A stretch of 64,000 nt of DNA from Candidula unifasciata (lineage: Eukaryota > Mollusca > Gastropoda > Stylommatophora > Geomitridae): positions 62,001 to 126,000 of the forward strand of contig CAJHNH020006013.1 in assembly GCA_905116865.2 (NCBI GenBank), in the 5' to 3' direction. The first letter of the stretch is position 1. Every line of letters begins with the position of its first letter. The position numbers and the translations under genes were made by a program. The notes below the pieces were generated by a model. It was not told the origin of the DNA. It saw only the letters and a list, made by a program, of their open reading frames with translations, and did not search any database. Positions 20,331 to 31,284 of the stretch are shown here, in pieces.

Positions 20331-20377
20331 TTAAAGAACCCTAACACTGATCATAAAAATTAATCTGCCTTTCTTAC

Positions 20378-20520
20378 TTATGAAACTCATCATCCCATCT
20401 CCCGTAACACAAGTCCAGGCCTCCAGCAAAGGCTATCTGTTGGTCAATTATCACCAGCTTCTCATGATGTGCCCACATTAAAACTCCTTTCCCTGGAATG
20501 TGATCTGGATGTCGCAGAAC
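20378..20520 (-). CDS. PLD1: PLD exon 11 with the first HKD catalytic motif
   Basis: It encodes [21 protein letters not shown], then [21 protein letters not shown] and DDEFHK. The HxKxxxxD catalytic motif (H-E-K-L-V-I-I-D) is intact; His is the nucleophile or acid in this family. The acceptor is CCTTAG|GTT and the donor AA|GTAAGA. Phase is 0 in and 2 out. Confidence 0.97.
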
Positions 20521-20694
20521 CTAAGGACAACATGAACAATAACTGTGTAAACAGCATATCTGTCAGTGCTTACAAATGATAACTTATCCTAAAAGGATCA
20601 AATGCAACCTAAAAACTTAATGTTATGGCAAGGAAGACTCTTAGCCTTGGCTGGCAGCTAGTCTAGGAGGGAACCTCTGAAAGAGCACTGTTCT

Positions 20695-20840
20695 TCTGAT
20701 CCTGCAGCATGCTTTGTTCCAAAAATACTGAAGTAAACAATACAAGTCAAGAGAGGGTTCTGCAGCATGCTTTGTTCTAAACATACTGATGTTTCCATTC
20801 CTTGGGAGTAAACAAGGCATGTCAAGAGAAGGTTCATGAT
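20695..20840. repeat. Direct duplication of about 65 bp
   Basis: GCATGCTTTGTTC..AA.ATACTGA and GTCAAGAGA(A/G)GGTTC occur twice in the same order, with an extra segment in the second copy. Confidence 0.7.
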
Positions 20841-21329
20841 GCATGGAAAACACAAGGTCACTACTATACAACCCAGGTTTTGTGCTTTGGAGAGGAGGAA
20901 TTTCATTCCCATGCTTCCATATAGCACAATATAAAACTATCATCTGTAAAGACAGAAAGGTGCAACTGTAACAGAAATAATCAATAAATGTTACAGATTT
21001 CTATGGAAAGGAAATATGGCAAAATATTTGAAAGATCATCCCATTTTACAATGAGATAACCTAGAATATCTGAAGGTCTATTATTTCATAGCCAGCTGTA
21101 TCATTACCAATAAGCGAACTGACACCCTCAAAGAGGAATGTGTAATTATCAAATCATGACTTCCTCCTATAACTAGATTGTGGCCGGTACCCCCTGTATT
21201 GGAACTCTGCACTGGAAGCTGTAGATGAGGGCCGAGCACGCATGGGAATGCCTCGAGTGCTGCGATGTCAATTCTTGACTCAACTCCTCAGCTGTGTCTA
21301 TTTACCCCTTTGCCCCCCCTCCTCCTCCC

Positions 21330-21366
21330 CCCTCTTCCCCACCCCCCCCCCCCCCCCCCCCCCCCC
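21330..21366. repeat. Poly-C run
   Basis: C-rich sequence containing an uninterrupted run of over 20 C lies about 45 bp downstream of PLD exon 10 on the minus strand. Confidence 0.95.
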
Positions 21367-21409
21367 AGGCCGCAGGGAACACACAGAGGAAATGCACGGA
21401 TATATTTAC

Positions 21410-21523
21410 CTTGATGTTTTCCGGGCAGTGAGACATAAGTATCTGCTTGCTGTAATCACTCAGAATATTCAGGGCTACTTTAATCTCTTTGTACAAGAGA
21501 ATAAACACTTTCACACCTTGCTC
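21410..21523 (-). CDS. PLD1: PLD exon 10 (VKVFILLYKE)
   Basis: Its 38 codons, EQGVKVFILLYKEIKVALNI through SHCPENIK, match QGVRIFIMLYKEVELALGI in animal PLDs. The acceptor is CCACAG|GAG, the donor AAG|GTAAAT, and phase is 0 at both ends. Confidence 0.96.
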
Positions 21524-21584
21524 CTGTGGATACGGCATACAAAATGTTAGGGAGACAATCATCCAAAGTCATGGTTTAGTTGTT

Positions 21585-21785
21585 TTTTTTTTCCCTTGAA
21601 ACTCTATAGTTGTTGTTTTCCCTTGAAACTCTATAGTTGTTGTTTTTCCTTGAAACTCTATAGTTGTTGTTTTTCCTTGAAACTCTATAGTTGTTGTTTT
21701 TCCTTGAAACTCTATAGTTGTTGTTTTTCCTTGAAACTCTATAGTTGTTGTTTTTCCTTGAAACTCTATAGTTGTTGTTGTTGTT
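21585..21785. repeat. 27-bp minisatellite, about 7 copies
   Basis: Units containing TTGAAACTCTATAGTTGTTG and a T-rich spacer are nearly identical. The minus strand stays open (TTTIEFQGK) only because 27 divides by three. Confidence 0.97.
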
Positions 21786-22117
21786 ATCGAACCAGGGGCG
21801 CATGATCTTTCACCCTCTGGTCTAATGCCATGTAGTGGAATTTGCATGTTTTCACAAGCTGTTCTTTTCCTTTGTATTAGGTTTTCCACTAGTCTGGTCT
21901 CGGAGGGAGTAGCAGAAACTTTATAAACATTTCACGCAATCAATCAAACAAGCAGGTGCCATCTCCACAATTAAAGCTGGCTGCAGTAAATCTCCCAGAT
22001 GCTCTGTCTTTCCCCCTTGATGCTACTCTCTCCGACTGCTGTTTATCCATTTCTACTAGTTATACTCAAACTTGTATCGATGTCCGCTTCTTACTTATTA
22101 ACCTTACAATTTTTTTT

Positions 22118-22640
22118 ACAAGGTCCAACAATTAAGTAATGAGACTAATTCCATAAAAATTAAAATAATCAACAGTTGAAGATATAACTTGTATCTGATT
22201 CAAAGAAAGCCCCTTGAGCATTGATACAGCAAGTGGCACTTTCTAACAAACATTGAAATGACTTCTGAAGTTCTTCTGTTGCTACGGCCCATAAAGTCGA
22301 TGTTACGGCCCTTTGGATGTTATCAATATCGTTAATGAAGCGTTTTTTCAATTGTAACTTTAATTTTGGGGTAAGAAAAAAATCACAGAAAGACAAATTT
22401 ATGGAATAGGGTGGAGGGCTGAGAACACATACTTGTTTTGGGGCCAAATATTCTTGTTTTGGTACTCAACACGCTGATGTTTTTGGTCATCAGACAACGA
22501 ATGTGGTACAAACCGGCAAGCAACTTTTTTTCTTGACAAAATCTTGCACTAAAATGTTATGAATGGTCTCTCTATAAACAATAGATTCATCTGCCATCTT
22601 CCTCACAGTAAAATAATGATACAGCAGAACAGGTTCTATG
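22118..22640 (-). pseudogene. Mariner transposase relic with internal deletion
   Basis: Minus-strand frames give RKMADESIVYRETIHNILVQ (helix-turn-helix region), then KKVACRFVPHSLSDDQK, then after a gap PPYSINLSFCDFFLTPKLK through NAQGAFFESD. These are the N- and C-terminal parts of a mariner (DD34D) transposase. The segment with the first two catalytic Asp residues is gone and frames are broken. GGTCCAACAATTAAGTAATG near 22,122 resembles a mariner end. Confidence 0.8.
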
Positions 22641-22759
22641 TAACATTTTAGCTCCCTCTTTCTGACATTAAATGAGATCGATTTATTGCAAAAGATATTT
22701 TTCATTTTCTGAAATGCAAAATGAGATCTTTTATTTGGATTTGTAATATTTAGCATCCA

Positions 22760-22940
22760 GAAGCCTTTAGTATTATGGATATCGCAACCTTTTGGCCTTG
22801 ATTCCATTGTAAATACCGTAAATCTGGGAGAAATATAGCTTTTCTGCCTACCCCGGAAGTGAACCCGGACCACAAGGAGTTCATCACCCGGTCACCGCGC
22901 GATCCGGTTTAGCCAACTACGCTAGAGAGCCGGGCAATTG
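22760..22940 (-). mobile_element. tRNA-derived SINE (family S3)
   Basis: The minus strand has A box TAGCGTAGTTGGCTAAACC and B-box-like GGGTTCACTTCC with tRNA-like spacing. A second copy at 50.08-50.25 kb is about 95% identical, and both extend into TTTACGGTATTTACAATGG. No complete cloverleaf was seen. Confidence 0.85.
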
Positions 22941-23109
22941 ACTTGGTTAGGTCTTTTTCCTTCAACTGAAACATCACAACATGGAATTATCTTCTTCTTT
23001 GATATAACCATTACTTCTGTTTTCGTAATATTCTTTAGTAAGTTTTAAAAATAAAAACATGTGCAAAGAGATAGTACAGTTTATTGACTGCCTGGCTTTT
23101 AAGTGTACT

Positions 23110-23200
23110 GGGCATACATAGTGTCAACACAACCAATTTATGTGTCAACACAATCAATTTATGTGTCAACACAATCAATTTATGTGTCAACACAATCAAT
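23110..23200. repeat. 21-bp repeat, 4 copies
   Basis: TGTGTCAACACAATCAATTTA units occur in a row. Confidence 0.95.
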
Positions 23201-23679
23201 TTATTGATCGTTCTTTACTTTTAATAAATACTGGCTGCTGTTAGTCAAAATGTCACCCTTCCAAGGTCAAATTTTAGTGCACATTTAAAGCTGTGCATAT
23301 CTGAGAGAAGGCTCTCTCTGCATTTACACGCAGACCTACAAACACTTTGAGTTAGCAACTGGAAAAAGAAAGCCAATCAGACAAAATGAACGAACGAACG
23401 AACAAACGAACGAACAAACTTTATTTTCAAAGGGTTGAGAATTGGGCACACAGACCCGTCTTACAGATGAATGGAGGCTGGTGATATCTGCAGCAATAAA
23501 CCTCAAAAGCTTGGAATGCTGAATAAAAATTTTTTTTTAAATATGCCTAAACGGGGATCTGAAGCTATGACCATTGGTGTGGCAGGTAGATGTACTGCAG
23601 TAGTGCCTAAATTACACTGTAACTGCAGGAAACAGAGAAGAAGAAGGAGAAGAAGAAACATTTTCTAATGATAACTTAC
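23201..23679. other. PLD intron with a GAAC/AAAC tract
   Basis: A short (AACG)n-like tract at about 23,388-23,420 and a GAAGAAG tract near 23,635-23,660 are present. No coding sequence was recognised. Confidence 0.6.
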
Positions 23680-23761
23680 AGCTTTTCTTTTGAGAACTAT
23701 GTCTAATCTCCAATGATCACCATCCACTATAGGTCTCTTGAGGTAGATCTCTGGACTCAAC
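23680..23761 (-). CDS. PLD1: PLD exon 9 ([10 protein letters not shown])
   Basis: It completes a Trp codon and encodes [20 protein letters not shown] then IVLKRKA, matching the family [20 protein letters not shown]. The acceptor is ACACAG|G, the donor GCT|GTAAGT, 82 bp, phase 2 in and 0 out. Confidence 0.97.
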
Positions 23762-23999
23762 CTGTGTTAGAATATAAAATATCAGTACAATTTTAAACTG
23801 TGACAACACAGGCATTTTCATCCGTAGGTGTTTGAGGTCCCATATGGAGGGAGAAAAGCACAGACCCACTGCATCTACTATAACCTCTAGCATGATGATT
23901 GAGGTAGTTGCAATCACTGCAGTGGGTAGCAGAAAATAGAGTTACTAAAGGAATTATAGTGTCTGATTCTGTTGGTATTTCCGAAGGAGGAAGATTGGC

Positions 24000-24300
24000 T
24001 ATAAAACAGCATCCTTTCTTGAAAGCTGAAATATTTTGGTCATATCAAGCGCCATGTCGGATTAGAAAAAATTATAGTAGAAGGCATGGTACCAGGAAGA
24101 AGGGGAAGGGGCTGACCGACACAAAGATGGGCATAGGATATAAGTGACTCCTTGAGTGTGAAAGTGCATGAGGCGGGAGAACTGGCGAGAGACCGAGGTT
24201 TCTTTCAGGCAGACTGTGATGAGAGCGATGATGATGGATACCGAGCATCAGCAAGAAAACACTATAGGGACTCACACAGATCTATTGACTGGGACAAGCA
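24000..24300 (+). mobile_element. LINE C-terminal relic
   Basis: The + strand reads LKYFGHIKRH, then GMVPGRRGRGRP and WA, the typical C-terminal tail of a non-LTR element, followed by ATGATGATGGA. It is broken and 5'-truncated. Confidence 0.6.
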
Positions 24301-25081
24301 GAAATGCGAGGAAATGAAACAGCGGATTTTCTAGCTACAAAAGCAATAGTTATGGGAACACTCGAAATGGATAAGGGCAAGATTCTGAAGACCATTTATG
24401 AACGAATGCTGATAGAAGACATGGTCAAATGAAATATTGTGCGGAAGAATGTGTGAATGAGGAATTAAGTGTGGATCTAGCAAGGAGGGATGTATGTGAG
24501 GGAGAGAATGACAGGAATGGTTAGCATTTACTTCTTAAGACACTAGTGGCAGGAGACTGAGCATCTATAGGATTGCTCTGTCACTGTCTTATGATGTTGA
24601 TTCCTTAATCAATAAACAATCAATGACAAGAAAACAGAATAATCTATTTGAAAGATATAACAATTATGTTATGCGGTGGCGTCAATGATAATACAAGCTC
24701 CTGAATGTCTATCACTGTCCCATGTGGAAAAAAAAAACTGACTGACTGCAGCCTCAGCAAAGCCAGTTAATACATATACACATTAAATGCATAAGGTACC
24801 CATCAAAAGTACCAGAACAATCTGATGGAAGCAGTAGTAACAACAGATCAATAACTGGACACACAATTAATTGCACAAGGTATCAAAAGTTATCTGGCAA
24901 TAAGCTACTTGTCACATTCTGAATCTCAGTCTACATATTATATTTTCATGTAATGCTAAGGCTGATGCTATTTTCAACCTTCTTATTTAATAAACTTAAC
25001 TGCTCTAAACTCATCTTTATCTCTACATTCTAGATAATAAAAGACAGTCAAAATTAAAGTTATACAGCATTCAGTACTTAC
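24301..25081. other. PLD intron, no recognised element
   Basis: AT-rich sequence without a repeat family or exon that I could identify. Confidence 0.5.
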
Positions 25082-25165
25082 CACCAATCGGAAATGTAGA
25101 TCTCTTCTTTGGCTTTTTCTAAAGCATCAGCTACAGCTTCAAAGTAAGATTTGCCATCTACAAAC
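25082..25165 (-). CDS. PLD1: PLD exon 8 ([22 protein letters not shown])
   Basis: It encodes [20 protein letters not shown] then EIYISDW, the start of the catalytic core (human-type ...EEIFITDWW). The acceptor is CAACAG|G, the donor TG|GTAAGT, 84 bp, phase 2 on both sides. Confidence 0.97.
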
Positions 25166-25304
25166 CTGTTGAAAATATACAAGAAAATGATAAATATTAA
25201 TAACTGGAAAACAGCCTAACATATTCTCCAAGACTAGCAAATTCAAAAGAGATCCAGAACCATATGCCCAATGTGCCACTGGCATGAAAAATATCCTTTC
25301 CTTT

Positions 25305-25460
25305 ACTTGCAGCAGGAGAAAATCAACCCTGAGCCTCATGAACTCAGGTGGGCCCACTCTCTGAAAATGTCTAGGAGCTCATGGGCCAAAACATTTGTTG
25401 ACGAAAGATTACTTCTACTGACGATTGGTAGAATCCTGCGAAAATCATCAATAAGCAAGT
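25305..25460 (+). mobile_element. Decayed 3' UTR of the R2/HERO-like element
   Basis: CCTCATGAACTCAGGTGGGC, GGGCCAAAACATTTGTTGAC and ACTTCTACTGACGATTGGTA follow the same order as the 3' UTR at 2,151-2,340 (reverse complement). A second partial block at about 25,595-25,660 repeats GGGCCAAAATATTCATTGA. These are old copies of the same or a sister family, on the opposite strand. Confidence 0.75.
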
Positions 25461-25706
25461 GTCAGTTACCAATAATCATGTCTCGTTTTGTGTATAAGAC
25501 TTCGCAAGCATAGCAGGAGAGTCCGGAAACTTTGGAGCCGTGTCAGCCCAGGAGTCATGACATGGGTCAGCCTGGGCCCAGAAAGTGTTAAGTATGTAAA
25601 AGGGCCAAAATATTCATTGAAGGAGGACCTCTACTAATGATCACTAGACTCCTGTTGTGTATGCTCCCATCATGCAGTATTTTCTTCTTTAAGACATCAA
25701 ACTCAC

Positions 25707-25856
25707 CATCTAGCATAGGAATCCTCACGAGGTGGAGCAAAGGAACCAAATCTGTGTTTGCGTGTATAATCACTGGCCTGGTTTGATGCTACAGATGTCA
25801 GTTCCTCTGCCCATTCTCTAGCCTTGCGACTTGTCCAGCACTTAATTAGAAGCTTT
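25707..25856 (-). CDS. PLD1: PLD exon 7 (end of PH domain)
   Basis: It encodes KLLIKCWTSRKAREWAEELT through RKHRFGSFAPPREDSYARW, matching TLILKCNSYRHARWW...DHRFGSYAAI in the family. The acceptor is CTGCAG|A, the donor TG|GTGAGT, 150 bp, phase 2 both sides. Confidence 0.97.
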
Positions 25857-25904
25857 CTGCAGAAAGAAACAAACAATATAAAATTACTAAAAAAAATATA
25901 TAAG

Positions 25905-26080
25905 GGTACCAGTTTAGCACAGAAGTTAGACACTTGCCTGCTGGCCCAACAGTTTCAGGTTCAAATCCACAATAAGTGCATTTAGCAAAAGCCATATCTT
26001 TATTCAGCAATTCACCATTATTTTAACATTTAATACTTGGCCACTGAAGATGATGTGACTGACTGGATGGAAGAACCTTC
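25905..26080 (+). mobile_element. tRNA-derived SINE (family S1), decayed
   Basis: GTTTAGCACAGAAGTTAGAC as a head and CAGGTTCAAATCC as B box are visible. The body is poorly preserved. Confidence 0.5.
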
Positions 26081-26397
26081 ATTGTCATACTGTACAAATC
26101 CTCTACAGTGGGCAAGTGATTCCCACAACATTCTCTATAATTTTCTACTATAAATTATATTACTCACTGTTTGATTTAGTCTATGAAGACTTGGTATGAT
26201 AAAACCACAATCCTGACCAAGACAACCAGAGGGGCTAGACACAAGACCAGCTACCTCATTTCAAAACGAATGTTTATAAATGACCTGCAGTGATCTCCTC
26301 CTACAGTCTACTCTTCTTTGAGAGATGACAAGCAGAAGAATAAACTCTTAGTCACATACCTCAATGTATACTATTCTCTCTCTCTTTTTTGCTCGCG

Positions 26398-26439
<42 letters not shown>

Positions 26440-26985
26440 CATTGCTACTGAAAGGAACATAATTTTGTCATAATTTAGGCTTTGTAATTTAACAAGTGAA
26501 ATTGTTCAAATTGCTCATAAGAATAAAATAGAGTTCAATCAATTAATGGAAAGTTCTGTTGCATATGGGTCATCGATAGTTTTGAGGCGTTAGGGCGCTC
26601 CTGTCAACTAACATAAAATGTGCCATCGGATAATTATGATTTTTTTTTTTTAATATCTACTTCCGAATACATCATCTCCAGCGTGAATAAGGCATGGCAC
26701 AGAGTTGCTTACAATTCTTTGTCATCCATCCAGTGTTGTTGGTAACCATATTTTCTTCTTCTTCTTCTTCTTCACGTATTCATCCTCAATCGTTTTGTAA
26801 TCAACAGACTGCAATATCTCAGCTTTTTAGCCAGGTACATCTGAATTCAACAAATACCTATATGTTGCCTTTTACAACAAACTTAACAGAGGGCAATAGG
26901 TATATTCTTTAACCCCCCCCCCCCCCCCCCCCCTATTTTTTATAGGGGTCCAAAACCCACAGGAACAGGTAATCATGCTTGTCAA
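26081..26985. other. PLD intron with CA repeat and poly-C run
   Basis: A CA dinucleotide tract lies at about 26,398-26,435 and a C run at 26,911-26,933. TTCTTCTTCTTC lies near 26,755. No exon or element was recognised. Confidence 0.7.
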
Positions 26986-26989
26986 CAGC

Positions 26990-27370
26990 CTTGTATCTCA
27001 TGCATTACCAATTATTTCCAATACATATGACCTTCCATGCCATGATGCAAAACTAACATCATCTCCCTTAGTGTCTCTCTCCAACCGTCCAGTTGTACAG
27101 ATGTTGTAGTTTTTTTTAACTTTCTCAGGATGTGCTCAAAGAATATGGTCTGCATAATTCTGATGCAGGTTTTCAGTTCCCCTCTTGTGAGTTCATTTCT
27201 TTCAAAACAATGTCATCACATGTGTTATCTGTCTATTGTGTTGTAATCTTTCTTTTACAACATATCTCTTCATTTTGCATTTAATTTTTCACTGATCCAA
27301 TTGTCCATGATTCACTTCTGTATATAAGGATTGGCTATACACAGCTCTTAAGAACTTTCTTTCTTATCTT
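26990..27370 (-). mobile_element. LINE relic (family D)
   Basis: Order and wording (CATGCCATGATGCAAAA, TCTCCAACCGTCC, TCTTTCAAAACA, ATTGTCCATGATTCAC) parallel the 8.5-8.96 and 18.9-19.3 kb relics. Confidence 0.55.
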
Positions 27371-27945
27371 AATTCATATCATCATAAACTACTTCTGCTG
27401 TTAAACGTTGTGGAGAGGAACAATTTGTGGTCCGGTGCATGCTGGCTGGCACTGGTACTGTCATGACATGCAGGCATAAAGTGTCTTTAATGCTGATCCA
27501 TTTTTTTTCATGGCCGCCCTTTCGCTCTTGTCTAATTTAACAATTATAAATTTCATAGATTATTCCTTATCCTGTAAAACGCTGCTTTTTTGAGGGGATA
27601 TACTACAGTCACCCTCCTAAACTACATTCAACCTCTTGAGAGTATCTTTCATCTGCTGTTATTAGAAAACTCAAGTATCTAGACATATTGACTTGGTTCA
27701 GAATTACTTACAATGAACATGTCAGATGCATTCTGTCAATTATTGTTCAAGAATGGATGGAGGCTTCATCCAACGATTAAAGTTATTTTATGTTTTCTAA
27801 TCCATAACTGTATCATTGTTTGTGTTGCAGAGTGAAGAAGGCTTTCTTGAGCAATGTTCACTTAGTCATCTGCCATTTGTACTTTATTGGGAACCCCCTT
27901 TAGTTATATTTCTTTTTTAAAGTGAAATGAACTTAGAATGCTCAC
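27371..27945. other. PLD intron, no recognised element
   Basis: No family repeat or exon was identified. Confidence 0.5.
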
Positions 27946-28098
27946 CTGCTCAGGTTTTCAATAAGACATCCATGTTTAGCACCGGTGTTAGACAAACCAC
28001 TCTTGACAGAAAAAGCTGAATCCATCAATAACACATCACTGATGTGTCCATCTTCGGGACGGATGTATAGAATGCAGCTGTCTTTGATAACAAGCCAT
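27946..28098 (-). CDS. PLD1: PLD exon 6 (PH domain core)
   Basis: It encodes WLVIKDSCILYIRPEDGHIS through AKHGCLIENLSR, matching the family WLIVKDSFLLYMKPDSG...IRIDNLSR. The PH domain binds phosphoinositides and helps target the enzyme to membranes. The acceptor is TAATAG|A, the donor AG|GTGAGC, 153 bp, phase 2 both sides. Confidence 0.97.
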
Positions 28099-28164
28099 CT
28101 ATTAGAAAAAAAATTGTAACTGTAAACAAACAGAAATGGTGTTATACAAATTTTTAAAAGTTGA

Positions 28165-28300
28165 TTGCATATCCTTTACATGACACTGCACAACCAACTC
28201 AGGCATATTTTTGCTTTCGTATTTTTGCTGGCATCTTTCCATTTTTCCAGATGAAGGTCTGCAGGTGAACATCTAGCCGCTATACCACAGTCGCTCCCTT
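28165..28300 (-). mobile_element. tRNA-derived SINE (family S4)
   Basis: The minus-strand head reads GGGAGCGACTGTGGTATAGC then GGCTAGATG, a clear A box. The tail contains GTGTCATGTAAAGGATATGC, shared with 49.75 kb and partly with 16.0 kb. Confidence 0.65.
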
Positions 28301-28439
28301 AAACCCTAATGAACTGAGCTTAAAATCAAGCACTATTTAAGTATGAAAAAGTTTAACAGACACTAGTTAATGGAAGTACTGAAACCAATAATTCAGATAC
28401 ATGTAGTAAGATATAATGGCCTCTAAAAACCAATACTAC

Positions 28440-28640
28440 AGTGTGCAGTGGAGGGAAACAGGAGAAAAGGCAGACCAAGAAAGACCTGGATGTAGAACTT
28501 GACTGACTGGACAGGTCTTAAACATGCAACCATGAATCCATCGCATCTGACCGCACAGCTGGAGAGAGCTGATCAGACAGTTCAACAGCAACTGGTGACC
28601 CAATGACACACAGTGTCACAGGATGATGATGAGGGATTCA
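28440..28640 (+). mobile_element. LINE 3'-end relic
   Basis: The + strand reads NRRKGRPRKTWM, LTDWTGLKHATM and QLERADQTVQQ, ending in ATGATGATG, a common non-LTR C-terminus and tail. Frames contain stops. Confidence 0.6.
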
Positions 28641-28747
28641 GATACAAAGGGTAAATATAATATCTGTGATATATGACAGCAAGAACATAAAATTACTTTA
28701 TGTTGTATTATTACTATTTTTGGAAACACCAGACAAAATATCATGAG

Positions 28748-29043
28748 TTTGAACAAAGAAGACACAAACAATAGGTTGCACAATTTATTGCCTGGCATAT
28801 TAAAGTACATACTACAGCAACAATTAAATAAATGAAGTAAATAAGTGAATCCTTTATAACTGAAGTACAAATTCAACAATAGTCAAATGCAACTGCTTGT
28901 TTTACCAGGGCAGCCGCAATGTCAGAATCATGTCTTTTTGTTTTGTATTTGTTACTGTAGTATGCACCTGACAAGATACAGCGAAATGTGCCATGAAATA
29001 AATTGTGCAACCAATTGTTTATGTCTTCTTTGTTCAAATTTAA
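28748..29043. mobile_element. Long-TIR MITE
   Basis: About 75 bp at each end form an inverted repeat containing TTTGAACAAAGAAGACA, GGTTGCACAATTTATT and GCATACTACAG. It is non-coding, about 296 bp. A related copy is at 33.17-33.46 kb. Confidence 0.85.
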
Positions 29044-29136
29044 AACATGCAAAATATTTTTTGATATCATGCGTTGTTTGCGACTGAAGGAATTAATACT
29101 AACCTATTTCAACACAGTATTTGACATTATATTTAC

Positions 29137-29294
29137 CTTTTATTCCAGGTGCCAGCGAAATGTAAGTTCTGAAGACAGCCACAACACTGAATGCTGATTC
29201 TACGCCCTCCTGAGCATTTCTTTACTAGCCCTTCCTTAGACTTTTTTCCCGTCTTGCTAACAAATGACACATGGCTGACCTCAAAAAACTTCAA
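29137..29294 (-). CDS. PLD1: PLD exon 5 (PX-PH linker)
   Basis: It encodes LKFFEVSHVSFVSKTGKKSK then EGLVKKCSGGRRISIQCCGC and LQNLHFAGTWNK, matching the family TEFLDISQLSFI...KRSGGHRIPGLNCCG segment. The acceptor is AAACAG|TTG, the donor AG|GTAAAT, 158 bp, phase 0 in and 2 out. The CCGC cysteines correspond to the palmitoylated pair in mammalian PLD1. Confidence 0.95.
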
Positions 29295-29789
29295 CTGTTT
29301 TTTTGGGGGGGAGAAAACAAAATCAGCTGATTCAATGCTACAATTAGTCCATTTTACAACTGTTTGTTTCTCTGTTACTTTTCTTTCAGCTTTGGGTTTA
29401 CTGTGCAAAGATACTTTTCAGCAGATATAGACAATTTTAGTACTCTCTCTCTTTCTATTTGTCTGTCTCTGTCTGTGTGTGTATGAGTTTATGTTGTGTG
29501 TGTGCATATATGTGCGAGTTGGTGTAAAAAAAGGGGGGGGGGGGTGGTGGTGAAAAGAGCTCACAGGGTTGTAACTTACTAATTTATGTCGGCATTACTT
29601 TCTTTCTACCACAGACTGTAGTCTTATTAATCCAAATATAACCCTAATGAGTTGAACAGGATATCGTTATTTAAAATACTTACTACATGGTCTGGTGGAT
29701 TTGACATAAGTACACACAAAAACAGGCAGCATCTGTACTACACTGACTAGATCACTTGGCTGCAGCCTAGTTCTGGTGAGGCTGACTTG
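29295..29789. other. PLD intron with CT/GT tract and G run
   Basis: CTCTCTCT and GTGTGTG tracts near 29,440-29,515 precede a G run near 29,535. No element was recognised. Confidence 0.6.
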
Positions 29790-30590
29790 AAGTGAGTTAA
29801 GAACCAACATCATAGCACTCAAGACATTTTCACGTGCCCGATCATCATCTTAAACAGCCACTGCACAGTTCTAATTTCACCGGTACATACAGCAGTATGA
29901 TCGTATGACTGTCTTGTCTATTCCCTGGAGTGATGATTTGTGCTTCTGCACTGATCACTCGCACCCACAGGGACCTGACCACATCTAGCTGGTCATGCAT
30001 CAATTGACCAATAAATGGTGAAGAACCAGTTAATCTGTCTGCTTGTTTATTTCCCAATACACCTGAATGCCCTGGATTAAATATTCAAAAGATATGAGCT
30101 ACCCAGGATCTCTCAAGTGATACCTGCCGTTCTGTAGGAAGCATACCTGACCTCACCTTTCTCAGCACATTTTGTGAGTCTGTGACAATCACATGTATAT
30201 ACAGCTGGTTCTCAAGCCAGCTGAAGGAAGTAGTAGTAGTCATGTGTTTGTACATAAAGTGATAATTATCCTCAGGTAGCAAGGGCCTTGCAAGAAAATC
30301 ACACTCATCAGTAAAACTTGTAAAACTCCTTTTTTTTTCTGGTTACTTCTCCTTCTTATTCTTCTACTTCTCATTAGTTTTAACTGGCTGTAAACTCTGG
30401 TGGAAAGTTCTGGCTGTTCATCCACTTCCGGACTTTGGTCTTTTTTAGAACTGGAGTTTTGCACACCCATTTTACAGATCTGGCTTAACTGTATGCAAAC
30501 TTGGTTCCTGAATTTTCAGACAGATGCACTACAACTTTAATGGAAACACCACTAATAAGTCATTTTTATTTTTTTTACATGCTTGTTAAG
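29790..30590 (-). mobile_element. LINE family A with RNase H fragment and 3' end
   Basis: The minus strand shows VTDSQNVLRKVRSGMLP, then FNPGHSGVLGNKQADRLTG, the typical catalytic pattern of LINE-borne RNase H. The block at 30,345-30,590 matches the family A 3' end seen at 56.4 kb. Several frameshifts and stops are present. The two blocks may be parts of different insertions. Confidence 0.65.
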
Positions 30591-30602
30591 AAATCATGTC
30601 TC

Positions 30603-30603
<1 letters not shown>

Positions 30604-30633
<30 letters not shown>

Positions 30634-30643
30634 TTTTTTTTTT
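30604..30643. repeat. Poly-C followed by poly-T
   Basis: About 29 C followed by about 9 T on the + strand. Confidence 0.97.
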
Positions 30644-30924
30644 CCAACTGGGGAAGCGAAACCCACAAATGGATTTCCTATTCTAAAAGCGTACACACTG
30701 TTATCCTTATTTGCCACTGCCACTTGGTGTGTGTCACGGTCAAAATCATATCATCTGCATTTTCTTCCAAGAACATGTCATAACATCCAATTCTGGCTGA
30801 ATCAACCCAGCAGCAACTTTATTTTAAAAATCCATGCTTTGATGCGGAATAGACTTCATAACCAGTGAGCTGCCAGCAAAATGTTCAACACATAACAAGC
30901 AAACATTCAACAAATAATAAGTAA

Positions 30925-31035
30925 AGAGACACTTTTCCACATCTTCAGGCGTACTGGGCGTATAGGGCTAGACCAACATTTTACAAACCAATCGGCACCT
31001 GTTGGGTGACTTTACCTAGTACCCATTTAAGGCTG
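30925..31035 (-). mobile_element. SINE S1 3' fragment
   Basis: CATCTTCAGGCGTACTGGGC and AGGGCTAGACCAACATTTTA match the S1 tail at 59.3 kb. Confidence 0.65.
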
Positions 31036-31089
31036 AAAAACAGTGGTATTTGGTTCAACATAGAGCAGCACTATAAAATTGATTCTTAC

Positions 31090-31155
31090 AGTTTCTGGAT
31101 GGTTCCTGTAGGACTTGCAGGTCATGAGATTCTGAAGATACTCTTGAAGTTGTTG
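31090..31155 (-). CDS. PLD1: PLD exon 4 (PX C-terminal helix)
   Basis: Twenty-two codons, QQLQEYLQNLMTCKSYRNHP plus ET, match [23 protein letters not shown]. The acceptor is TTTCAG|CAA, the donor ACT|GTAAGA, phase 0 both ends. Confidence 0.95.
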
Positions 31156-31284
31156 CTGAAATGACAAACACACAACTGCAATGAAACAAAGTAGTTTGAG
31201 AGAAACATACAAAACAAAAGTCGGGAGATTATGTTTTCCATTCTAGAATTCAAAATAAAATTGATGAATATGTTGTAATTAATC

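Noticed and set aside
20641..20943. A small gene of about 100 codons on the minus strand
   Set aside because: It spans a 65-bp direct duplication, has no family resemblance and lies inside a PLD intron without splice context.
22820..22940. A genuine tRNA gene
   Set aside because: A and B boxes are present but the acceptor stem does not pair, a second near copy exists at 50.1 kb, and the sequence continues into a shared SINE body.
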